DNA of 64,000 nucleotides from Bacteroidia bacterium (lineage in GTDB: Bacteria > Bacteroidota > Bacteroidia > Bacteroidales > Paludibacteraceae). Location: positions 186,001-250,000 of the forward strand of contig RZYM01000002.1 of NCBI GenBank assembly GCA_009930305.1, given 5' to 3'. Each line of letters starts with the position of its first letter. Position 1 is the first letter of the stretch. A model generated the notes under the pieces. It was not told where the DNA came from. It did not search any database and saw only the letters and a program-made list of their open reading frames with translations. Of the stretch, positions 25,811 through 33,843 are shown in pieces. Made by a program: the position numbers and the translations under genes.

Positions 25811-26278
25811 ATGGATATGAGAAAAATTTCAATCATAATTACATTAACACTTACATTTACAATAAATGTGCTTGCAGCGGACGGCGGTTTGATAATAATA
25901 AATCAGGACAACCGCTTAAACGAATTAGTACATCAAAACACAGGCATTTCACAAATTCCGGAAAACAACGCAATAAGTGTTTCGGGATACAGAGTTCAAT
26001 TATATTCAGGTAATAATCCACAATCGTCTAAACAAGAGGCCTTCAAATTAGAAAAAGAACTCACTGAATTTTATCCTGAAATGCGCTCTTATGTAACTTA
26101 CAATGCTCCATTTTGGAAAGTCAGAATCGGAGATTTTACGAGCTACTATGAAGCTTTATTGTTCAGTCGAAGATTAAAAGTTGATTTTACCAGATTTGAA
26201 AATGAAATCTATGTAATGAAAGAAGATGCTGTAAAACCTATATATTTTGAAAATAACGAATTAAACGAAATACAATGA
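25811..26278 (+). CDS. SPOR domain-containing exported protein
   Basis: 155 residues. A signal peptide (about 1-23, cleavage after VLA) is followed by a linker and a SPOR domain (about 56-130, SGYRVQLYSGNN...WKVRIGDFTSYYEALLFSRRL). SPOR domains bind denuded peptidoglycan glycans at division sites. It overlaps the next gene by four bases (ATGA), so the two are translationally coupled. Confidence 0.88.
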   Translation: MDMRKISIIITLTLTFTINVLAADGGLIIINQDNRLNELVHQNTGISQIPENNAISVSGYRVQLYSGNNPQSSKQEAFKLEKELTEFYPEMRSYVTYNAPFWKVRIGDFTSYYEALLFSRRLKVDFTRFENEIYVMKEDAVKPIYFENNELNEIQ

Positions 26279-27297
26279 AAAAAACATTTGTCATCATCAG
26301 CTCAATAGTTTGTCTTTTATTATCATCATGTTCTGTTGTAGAACCTGATCCTTCACTTGACGATAAAGATTTAGTAGAGGGCTACAATTTTTCTCAAACT
26401 ATTAGTATAAACTACGGCCAAGACGGCGAACCTCAAATCATCAATCCTTTAAGTGGTCGAGGAGTTGAGGTTACTAATAACGGTCAGCACGTTATTATAC
26501 GCTCAACAATGACAGATCCTGTATGTTACGAACTTAAGGGTACTTGCACTGAGGGGTCCGTAAAAATATATGGAGAAGAAAAATTCAAACTTAGCCTTAA
26601 TGGTCTGGATATGAGTTCATCAGATAGTTGTGCTATCAATATACAATCTTCAAAACGCTGCTTTTTAGTATTGGAAGATGGTACAAATAATTCAATTACT
26701 GATGGTGCCGGATACCCAACAGATAAAGAAGAAATTGGTAGTGGAGGAGAGGACAAGAAAGGTGCTTTATTTAGCGAGGGCCAGGTAATAGTAAGTGGTA
26801 ATGGTACACTTGAACTAAAAGGTAGAAACAAACATGCACTTGCATCTGATGAATACCTTCGTATTAGAAGCGGAAATATTAATATTACAAATGCGGCGTC
26901 AGATGGTGTACATATTAAAGAATATTATTGGCAAGAAGGTGGAGATGTTAATATAAACAATCAGAATGATGGTTTACAATGTTCTGATGGATATATAAAA
27001 ATTGATTCCGGAATACTAAATATTGTAACAGGTGATGATGGTGTACTTACCAGTTATGGAGACGATGTAGCTGATACTGAAGCTATAGATGCATCTATCA
27101 CAATAAATGGTGGAGATATCAATATTACTGCTATGTCAGGTAAAGGTATGTATTCAAATGGGAACATTTACTTAAATGCAGGTAAATTAACGATTACATG
27201 TACTAAAAAGGAAAAAGTAATATCTACAAATCCGACAAAAACTGCAAGCATTATACTTGTTGATACGGAAACGCATTATACCCCTACACAAGATTAA
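26275..27297 (+). CDS. Carbohydrate-binding-like lipoprotein (Cthe_2159 family)
   Basis: 340 residues. A lipoprotein signal ends at LLLSSC (Cys19). The remainder is a parallel beta-helix-like run of short repeats (SGNINITNAASDGVHIKE, GDVNINNQNDGLQCSDGYIKI, GGDINITAMSGKGMYSNGNIYL) typical of the Cthe_2159 family, whose founding member binds polygalacturonate. It is probably exposed in the periplasm or on the outer membrane. The ligand here is unknown. Confidence 0.78.
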   Translation: MKKTFVIISSIVCLLLSSCSVVEPDPSLDDKDLVEGYNFSQTISINYGQDGEPQIINPLSGRGVEVTNNGQHVIIRSTMTDPVCYELKGTCTEGSVKIYGEEKFKLSLNGLDMSSSDSCAINIQSSKRCFLVLEDGTNNSITDGAGYPTDKEEIGSGGEDKKGALFSEGQVIVSGNGTLELKGRNKHALASDEYLRIRSGNINITNAASDGVHIKEYYWQEGGDVNINNQNDGLQCSDGYIKIDSGILNIVTGDDGVLTSYGDDVADTEAIDASITINGGDINITAMSGKGMYSNGNIYLNAGKLTITCTKKEKVISTNPTKTASIILVDTETHYTPTQD

Positions 27298-27305
27298 TTG
27301 TAACT

Positions 27306-27914
27306 ATGTTAATACGCTTATACGAAGAAAATCCTAATTCTAAGGAAATTGAAAGAATCGTGGGTATTCTAAAGGATGGGGGTATTATTATATATCCAAC
27401 AGATTCTTTGTACGCATTTGGCTGTGATATTACAAATGCACGTGCGGTAGAAAAGATTTGTAAAATCAAAAATATAGATCCGGGGAAAATGCCTTTGTCT
27501 TTTGTGTGCAGTAATATAAGCCACATCAGTCAATATTCGCAATTAGACAACAATACATTTAAACTTTTAAAAGAATGTTTACCCGGACCTTTTACATTCC
27601 TTCTAAATGGCAATAGCAATCTGCCAAAACTATTTAAAAAGAAAAAAACCGTAGGTGTACGTATTCCTGACAATGGTATTGCGCTAGCATTGGTAGAAGC
27701 CTTAGGAAATCCCATCTTATCAACTTCAATTTTTATTGATGAAGACGAGCCTGAATATAGTACCAATCCTGAGTTGATTGAAGAGAATTATGCAGGACAA
27801 GTCGATTGTGTAATTGATGGAGGAGGAGGTTCTTTAGATCCTTCAACAATAATTGACTGCACAGGAGATAAACCTTACGTTAAACGTAAAGGTAAAGGTG
27901 AAGTTATACTCTAG
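27306..27914 (+). CDS. YrdC/Sua5/YciO family protein
   Basis: 202 residues with the YrdC fold: KDGGIIIYPTDSLYAFGCDI at the nucleotide-binding end and GVRIPDN near residue 115. It resembles YciO more than TsaC (YAFG instead of YGLG; EDEPEYSTNP insert). A second YrdC homologue at 37015 is the better candidate for the essential threonylcarbamoyl-AMP synthase, so this copy may have another RNA-related role. It follows the lipoprotein gene by 8 bases. Confidence 0.78.
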   Translation: MLIRLYEENPNSKEIERIVGILKDGGIIIYPTDSLYAFGCDITNARAVEKICKIKNIDPGKMPLSFVCSNISHISQYSQLDNNTFKLLKECLPGPFTFLLNGNSNLPKLFKKKKTVGVRIPDNGIALALVEALGNPILSTSIFIDEDEPEYSTNPELIEENYAGQVDCVIDGGGGSLDPSTIIDCTGDKPYVKRKGKGEVIL

Positions 27915-27925
27915 TAAACTAATCT

Positions 27926-29518
27926 TTAATTATCATTCAGCTTAACAGGTAACACAACTCCTTTTGAACCATTTGGTGCCGGTATACGTAACCATCTGGA
28001 TAATGTAAAGACTGCATCAGTTGCATCTACTTGATCTGATATAACTTGTGGCGCAATTCTCCATCCATATAAATATAGTGGTACTGTTTGACCGCTATGT
28101 GACTTATATCCATTGGGTCTGTCATTAATGTCAACCTCGTACCAGCCGGGCGAGAGTGTATATAACAAATCGCCTGAAGATTCGCGATAATATGCATATC
28201 TTAATGAACCTGCAGAAAAATATGCTTGCTCTAAATCAAATGAACTTGCAACATTAACCACGCCGGGTATCAAATAGAAGAACTCAACAGCCTTATTTTG
28301 TACATTCTTCAAATTCAATCCTTTTTCTTCTATCAGTTCCCTATTAAGATATATATTTCCTCCGCCACAAGATAAAACCCATTTGAATTGTCCATAGTTT
28401 GCCATTAAATAAGAATTCAACAGAGCCAAATATCTATCAACATTAAATGATTTACCAGGCACATTGGCATTCATTCGAGTTGTTTTCATTGCATCATCAG
28501 TTCGTGTAGTTGTAAGATAAATCAAGACATTATCCTTTCCGAATTTATTATCTAAATTTTCGAAAAGCCATTGTAAATTCTTATCCAAACGCAAATAGGC
28601 ATCCTCTAATTCCATGCTTAAACCGAATTCTGCCTTTAAAAAAAACGGATGGGCCGAAAATTGAAGCAACAACAAGTCGGGAATCATATCCTTGCCCATT
28701 TTTAATTGCTCTATTGCTTCTAAAGCAAAATCACATACATAGTCATTCGCGAATGGTGTTGTAGCAAAATTATCATACAGATGTAAGCCATTACAAGCTG
28801 CACGTACTCCATAATTAAAGCCGCTTCCACCATTTGTTGATGCAGATACGTAATAGCCTGCAGGGTACATAGTCTCCCATGTTTTTGATAAATATGTATC
28901 TATAGTTTTCTTATTATTTAAGTTCTGTACCCACTCAGGTAAGCTATTCATATAATAATTTGATGAGGCCCAATTTCCTGTTATATTATTCATCCAAAAG
29001 CATTCCCCAACATGTCCTAATTGCAAGATTGCTTCGGTAGGATCTATGCCCACCGAAACAATTTTTGAGCCATTTATAGATGCTTCTTGCAATTCATCAG
29101 CTAAGGTTGTACATTGTAAACTTTTTGCAGACAAAGTTCTTGTATCTGACAAGCCTATTACGGATGCATCAAAGACCGACTTTACTTGTCTATTTAATTT
29201 CCTATCAAACTTTGATTCTCCTATTATTCCATGTATATATGGCTCTGTACCCGTTGCAAAACTTGCCACATCAACTGACGCATCAGCCGATTTATATGAA
29301 TATCCAACATTTGGTAAAACAGCACCTTGCTCTGCTAGGCGCTTAAAGCCACCTTTTGACAAGCTATTCCAAAATAGAGATAGATAATCAGAACGCAAAC
29401 CATCTATTGTAATCCCCACAACTATGCGAGGACGTTCTGGTAATGATTGTGTTTGAGCATCAATAGAGTTGCAAAAAAATAATAGTGACGTTATATAAAC
29501 GAAAATTTTATACTTCAT
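27926..29518 (-). CDS. PafA-like alkaline phosphatase superfamily protein, probable pseudoenzyme
   Basis: 530 residues with a Sec signal peptide (about 1-21). The fold is recognisable: GITIDGLRSDYL with metal-ligand Asp39, TGTEPYIHGIIG, LEDAYLRLDKNLQWLFENLD, and SHSGQTVPLYLYGW near the end. By counting back from TGT, the catalytic Thr is replaced by Ala80, and the following Gly-His by Asp83-Val84. The Asp-x-x-Gly-His ligand pair is replaced around residues 288-295 (SAHPFFLK), and the DHG of TADHG by TRT (about 338-340). Phosphatase activity is therefore unlikely. It is the third gene of the TPP-riboswitch operon. Confidence 0.75.
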   Translation of the reverse strand: MKYKIFVYITSLLFFCNSIDAQTQSLPERPRIVVGITIDGLRSDYLSLFWNSLSKGGFKRLAEQGAVLPNVGYSYKSADASVDVASFATGTEPYIHGIIGESKFDRKLNRQVKSVFDASVIGLSDTRTLSAKSLQCTTLADELQEASINGSKIVSVGIDPTEAILQLGHVGECFWMNNITGNWASSNYYMNSLPEWVQNLNNKKTIDTYLSKTWETMYPAGYYVSASTNGGSGFNYGVRAACNGLHLYDNFATTPFANDYVCDFALEAIEQLKMGKDMIPDLLLLQFSAHPFFLKAEFGLSMELEDAYLRLDKNLQWLFENLDNKFGKDNVLIYLTTTRTDDAMKTTRMNANVPGKSFNVDRYLALLNSYLMANYGQFKWVLSCGGGNIYLNRELIEEKGLNLKNVQNKAVEFFYLIPGVVNVASSFDLEQAYFSAGSLRYAYYRESSGDLLYTLSPGWYEVDINDRPNGYKSHSGQTVPLYLYGWRIAPQVISDQVDATDAVFTLSRWLRIPAPNGSKGVVLPVKLNDN

Positions 29519-29545
29519 ACAATTGTATTAAAAGAATGCACAAAG

Positions 29546-30124
29546 TTAAGCATTTTTTTCAGCCATTCTACGCCATCTGAAATATCCTGCTAACGCCATA
29601 CATGTATATAGTGTATATAAGCCTGCCGTTATAGGTATTCCCTTGTATAAATATAATCCTACTGTAATGGCATCCACAACTAACCATACCAACCATTGCT
29701 CAATATATTTACGCGATAACATCCACAAAGCCACTATACTAAGAGCAGTAGTCAGACTATCGCAAAATGGCACAGTACTATCCGTGTAATTAACCAATAC
29801 GAAATAAATACATACGTGGGCAATTACATATGCTAATACTAAAGGTACTATCTTTTTTAGTAGCGTATGGCCAATCCGAATAACTTCAGCACCGGTTTTA
29901 TTCGATTTCTTACTCCAAATAAACCAACCATATAAACCTGCAACTACGTAATAAACATTCATTGCAGCATCTGCATATAGTCCGGATGTAAAATATAATG
30001 TTCCATGTACTATAGGCATAATTATTCCTATCAACCACAGCCATATATTTGCCTTATATTCAAGCCATAGATACAGTAGACCCAGTATCAGTCCTACAAT
30101 TTGAAGGATTAGTTTTAAATCCAT
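29546..30124 (-). CDS. pnuT: PnuC-family vitamin transporter, probably thiamine (PnuT)
   Basis: 192 residues, about seven membrane helices. WLWLIGIIMPIVHGTLYFTSGLYADAAMNVYYVVAGLYGWF is the PnuC substrate-site helix set. PnuC proteins take up nicotinamide riboside, but in Bacteroidetes the branch encoded next to a TPP riboswitch and thiamine TonB receptor imports thiamine. The position here, 4 bases after such a receptor, supports PnuT. Specificity is inferred from context. Confidence 0.85.
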   Translation of the reverse strand: MDLKLILQIVGLILGLLYLWLEYKANIWLWLIGIIMPIVHGTLYFTSGLYADAAMNVYYVVAGLYGWFIWSKKSNKTGAEVIRIGHTLLKKIVPLVLAYVIAHVCIYFVLVNYTDSTVPFCDSLTTALSIVALWMLSRKYIEQWLVWLVVDAITVGLYLYKGIPITAGLYTLYTCMALAGYFRWRRMAEKNA

Positions 30125-30128
30125 TTTA

Positions 30129-32354
30129 TCAGAATTTTATTGTTACGTTAGCCAATACATTAAATTGAGCTTGAGGTAAATAATATGCCTCATCATAACG
30201 TTCTCCACCCGAAATTTCGGAATACGCAAAAGCATTAGTACAATATTTGGAATTAAATATATTGTTTAAGGCGATGCCGAATCTTACACTTTCAATCTTT
30301 TTTGTTTTAAGAGTATACGCAAGATTCAAATTTGTAACACAGTAATCATCTATTGTCAGATTTTCATTTTGGCCATTAGTAATATATTGTTTTCCAACAT
30401 ATTGAGTAAAGATATCAGCTTCAAAACCATGTGTATGGAAATTAAAATCGGTTGATGCTATAACGCTGGGTGAATACGACAAAGTTGATGTTCCGATATA
30501 TATGGCATCCATCTCCCATGTGTCCGAATTTGATACATATTCTGAATAATCAAGTACTTTATTTTGACTTAAAGTTAAGTTTCCACCTAAAGAGAACCAT
30601 TTTAGAGGATGCCCCACAACCGATAGTTCTATACCACGACGATAGCTACTTGGAACATTCATATATAAGGCTTCATAAGTATCCGGATTTTGTTCTCCGG
30701 TTAAAACTAATTGATCTTTGTAAATCATATAATAGAAATTAAGCCCAAATTCTACATATTTATGATTTAAACGATAGCCGAATTCAACATCGTATAACTG
30801 CTCTGCTAATGGGTCTTTACCTTTTTCTGCATTTACAAAGTCTTTACGAGTCGGTTCTCTATTTGCCATAGCGAATGATGCATACACACTATTGTATTTC
30901 AAGAAATTATAGTTTATACCACATTTAGGATTTATAAAATTGAAGATCTTATCAATATTAATTTCTTGCATATCAGATGTGTTGTAATCATACAAATCAT
31001 CTTTGCCCCAGATTCTTTGATTAACGAAACGATATTGAACATCGGCATATAAATGAAAACCTTTGAATATTTCCCAATTAGATTTTACAAAGACATTACC
31101 GTCGTGTTTTATGGATGAATTTCTATAATACTCGAATGGTGCATTAAAGTTAACTGCATCTACAACATTAAGCACATTGCCGTAATGGTCGCCGGCATAA
31201 GTATTCCATGCTAAACCAAATGATAATTTAAGTTTGCTAACCTGATAATTTGCGGAACTTACAAATCCTCCGAAATGATTATACATACCTTTTTTACGTA
31301 CAAGATTACTTTTACTTAAAGAATTACCATCCTTATCGACTAAATCCTCCAGCATATATGTGTACAAACTTCTGTTATTCTTGTATTGCTCATAATAGCC
31401 GTTACCATATGTATAATGAGCAGTAACACTCATATCCCAGCGTGCATTGAATTTATGATTCACTAAAAATTGATTATTTATTTGCAAATAATTATCTTTT
31501 TGATTATCGTAAAATCCTGTTACATTGCCATCTTTATCGGTAATTTCTCCACATGGATTGTATCTACGGTTTTTCTCCATCTGAACTTTAGTGATGCCAT
31601 CCCATGCATTATATGTTTGCTCCGAACCTCCATAAGACAATAATTTTAGCATAGTTTTATCAGTATAATATGCAGCTTGCATCATATATGACAGTAAACT
31701 TGCAGATGCCCTCTCCATGTATCCATCTGAATATACATGCGAAAGGCGTCCATCAACAGACCATTTTTTATTTAATAAGCCTGATGACAATCTTATTGAT
31801 TGCTTATTTGTATTAAAAGAACCATAACTTAATGATGCTTCACCACCAAAATCTGCAGGTAATTTGTCTGTAGTCATATTAATACCTCCACCAAATGCTC
31901 CGGTTCCGTTTGTAGATGTTCCTGCTCCTCTTTGCACTTGAATAGAGCCTACCGCCGAAATAAAGTCCGGAGTATCAACCCAATACATTTTATGACTCTC
32001 TGCATCATTCATAGGAACTCCATTTGCAGTTACGTTGATGCGAGTGCCATCATAACCACGCATACGTATCTCAGTATAACCCACTCCATTTCCCGCATCA
32101 GACATTGAGACAATTGAAGGTGTTGTTTGTAATAGATATGGGACATCTTTACCATAACTATTTTGCAATAGTTCTTGCTCTTTTAAATCTGTGTAAACAG
32201 CCGGTGTTTTATAGTCCATTCTAGTTGCTAAAACTTCGACCTGCTCCAATTCGTAAATCTTAGACGAATCAATTACAGTTTCAGCACAGATAATGCCCGA
32301 CATAAAAAGAGCCACACTTGTTATCTTCAAAGACAACATTCCATTTTTTTGCAT
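30129..32354 (-). CDS. TonB-dependent outer membrane receptor, probably for thiamine
   Basis: 741 residues. A signal peptide (about 1-24) is followed by a TonB-box region (YELEQVEVLATRMD), a plug domain with IRMRGYDGTRINVTANGVPMNDAESHKMYW and GAFGGGINMTT, and a 22-strand-like barrel ending in phenylalanine (NVTIKF), the signal for BAM insertion. A TPP riboswitch directly upstream identifies it as the thiamine receptor type known from Bacteroides (OMR1/OMthi). It leads the operon with pnuT and the PafA-like gene. Confidence 0.88.
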   Translation of the reverse strand: MQKNGMLSLKITSVALFMSGIICAETVIDSSKIYELEQVEVLATRMDYKTPAVYTDLKEQELLQNSYGKDVPYLLQTTPSIVSMSDAGNGVGYTEIRMRGYDGTRINVTANGVPMNDAESHKMYWVDTPDFISAVGSIQVQRGAGTSTNGTGAFGGGINMTTDKLPADFGGEASLSYGSFNTNKQSIRLSSGLLNKKWSVDGRLSHVYSDGYMERASASLLSYMMQAAYYTDKTMLKLLSYGGSEQTYNAWDGITKVQMEKNRRYNPCGEITDKDGNVTGFYDNQKDNYLQINNQFLVNHKFNARWDMSVTAHYTYGNGYYEQYKNNRSLYTYMLEDLVDKDGNSLSKSNLVRKKGMYNHFGGFVSSANYQVSKLKLSFGLAWNTYAGDHYGNVLNVVDAVNFNAPFEYYRNSSIKHDGNVFVKSNWEIFKGFHLYADVQYRFVNQRIWGKDDLYDYNTSDMQEINIDKIFNFINPKCGINYNFLKYNSVYASFAMANREPTRKDFVNAEKGKDPLAEQLYDVEFGYRLNHKYVEFGLNFYYMIYKDQLVLTGEQNPDTYEALYMNVPSSYRRGIELSVVGHPLKWFSLGGNLTLSQNKVLDYSEYVSNSDTWEMDAIYIGTSTLSYSPSVIASTDFNFHTHGFEADIFTQYVGKQYITNGQNENLTIDDYCVTNLNLAYTLKTKKIESVRFGIALNNIFNSKYCTNAFAYSEISGGERYDEAYYLPQAQFNVLANVTIKF

Positions 32355-32381
32355 AATAAATTGAATAAAAATTACAGAACT

Positions 32382-32474
32382 CGGGGTACGATGTTTCTGC
32401 GTTCCATCCCGGTCTCGGCATTATCCGTATCCGGTGCAATGGGTATGATCTCAGCCTGAAAGTAAGGCACCCCT
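32382..32474 (-). ncRNA. TPP riboswitch (THI element)
   Basis: On the minus strand the aptamer begins AGGGGTGCC (32466-32474) and contains the GGCTGAGAT core (32448-32456), ACCC, then GGATAATGCC and closes with ACCCC. GGGGT and ACCCC form helix P1. These are the conserved thiamine pyrophosphate-binding elements. Only about 27 bases separate the aptamer from the receptor ATG, and I see no terminator hairpin. Control is more likely at translation initiation. Confidence 0.93.
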
Positions 32475-32484
32475 ATATCAGCAA

Positions 32485-32492
32485 CAAAGGTA
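32485..32492 (-). promoter_or_regulatory. Promoter -7 box of the thiamine operon
   Basis: TACCTTTG on the minus strand about 11 bases before the riboswitch 5' end, with a TTG element about 20 bases further upstream. Confidence 0.6.
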
Positions 32493-32546
32493 AGACTATT
32501 TTTTTACAAAAACAACAAAAACCTTGATATTTAACAAAAAAAACCT

Positions 32547-32554
32547 CATCTTTG
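32547..32554 (+). promoter_or_regulatory. Promoter -7 box of the CotH gene
   Basis: CATCTTTG, one mismatch to TAnnTTTG, with TTG 20 bases upstream (32524-32526). It is divergent from the thiamine promoter. Confidence 0.45.
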
Positions 32555-32586
32555 TTATCTACATCGTTTGCGAATTATAATAAATT

Positions 32587-33843
32587 ATGAGAAAATTCCT
32601 GTTTTTAATTATAATACCCCTTTTTGCACTCTTTACATCATGTAACGATACAAATACTGGCGAGCCTGCGGAAAAGCTGGGAAAAGACGAACCGACTCCT
32701 ACAAACAGCACTTTCACGCATTTACCCATAATACGCATTGTGATTGACGGAGGCGGAAACGTAAGTTCAAATAAAAGTGTATACAGAGATATGACAGCCG
32801 AATTTGATCCTAACGGCATAATTTCTTGCGATACTACAATAGTAAAAGGCCAAATAAGAGGAAGAGGAAATTCAACCTGGGCTATGCCCAAACGTCCATA
32901 CAAAATAAAATTAGACGAAAAAGCAGGTATCTTTGGACTTAAACCGGCAAAAAAATGGGTTTTACTTGCCAATTATGCCGATAAAACTTTGATGCGAAAT
33001 TATCTCGCCTTTGAAATGAGCGAAAAGGTGAATATGGATTATACTCCCCAGCATCTTTTTGTTGAATTGTTCATAAACGGAGTGCATCAAGGAAATTATC
33101 TTCTTACAGATCAATTAGAAATAGGAAACGGCAGGCTTGAAGCAGTAAATCTTTTGGAAATAGACCAACGCATTTATGAAACTCAAAATAAGCCTTGGTT
33201 TCAGACATCTCATTTTCCTATAGTAATAGAAGCTCCTACTGAAATTAATCAAACTGAACAATATCAGATTTCGGAATATTTCAAGAATGCTGAAAGAGTT
33301 TTAGATTCAAATAATTATAAAGACCCTAAGAAGGGATTCAGGCAGTATTTTGACACAAAAAGTGTAATAAAATGGTGGCTGATAAACGAATTATTTAAAA
33401 ATGTTGATGCCCGAGTATATTCGAGCATCTATTTTCATCAAAGGTTGACAAGCGAGAAAGTATTTATGGGTCCTGTTTGGGATTTTGATTTGGGAGCAGG
33501 CAACTCAGGCCATAGTGAGGGATGCCAAAAATCAAGCGGTTGGTACGTTTTATATAACGCATACATATATCGAATGTACACGGATCCCGATTTTAAGCAA
33601 GAAACGAAAGATGCTTGGAATATCTACAAAAATGTTTTTATGGATGTCATTATGTCAATAGATTCAATACAAGATTACTTACAATACTCACAAGAAGAGA
33701 ATTTTAAGATTTGGCCTATATTTAATGACAATGACTGGTATTCGGTAAAAAATCTGCCTGATAATTACGAAGGACAGGTTGAATTTTTAAAGAACTATTT
33801 ACTTGATCGCTTTGATTGGATGGATTCGCAGATTAATCAATAA
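32587..33843 (+). CDS. CotH kinase family lipoprotein
   Basis: 418 residues. A lipoprotein signal ends at ALFTSC (Cys19). The CotH domain spans about 45-400: GRGNSTWAMPKRPYKIKL with the nucleotide-binding Lys residues, then KKWVLLANYADKTLMRNYLAFEMS, and VWDFDLGAGNSG with the metal-binding Asp residues. CotH of Bacillus spores is an atypical protein kinase. Bacteroidetes carry many secreted CotH proteins of unknown substrate. It is a single-gene unit convergent with the ClC channel gene. Confidence 0.87.
   Translation: MRKFLFLIIIPLFALFTSCNDTNTGEPAEKLGKDEPTPTNSTFTHLPIIRIVIDGGGNVSSNKSVYRDMTAEFDPNGIISCDTTIVKGQIRGRGNSTWAMPKRPYKIKLDEKAGIFGLKPAKKWVLLANYADKTLMRNYLAFEMSEKVNMDYTPQHLFVELFINGVHQGNYLLTDQLEIGNGRLEAVNLLEIDQRIYETQNKPWFQTSHFPIVIEAPTEINQTEQYQISEYFKNAERVLDSNNYKDPKKGFRQYFDTKSVIKWWLINELFKNVDARVYSSIYFHQRLTSEKVFMGPVWDFDLGAGNSGHSEGCQKSSGWYVLYNAYIYRMYTDPDFKQETKDAWNIYKNVFMDVIMSIDSIQDYLQYSQEENFKIWPIFNDNDWYSVKNLPDNYEGQVEFLKNYLLDRFDWMDSQINQ

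Noticed and set aside
29046-29387. Plus-strand open frames inside the PafA-like gene and similar antisense frames within other genes
   Set aside because: They lie opposite clearly coding sequence, have no recognisable domains or promoters, and are counter-frames of real genes.
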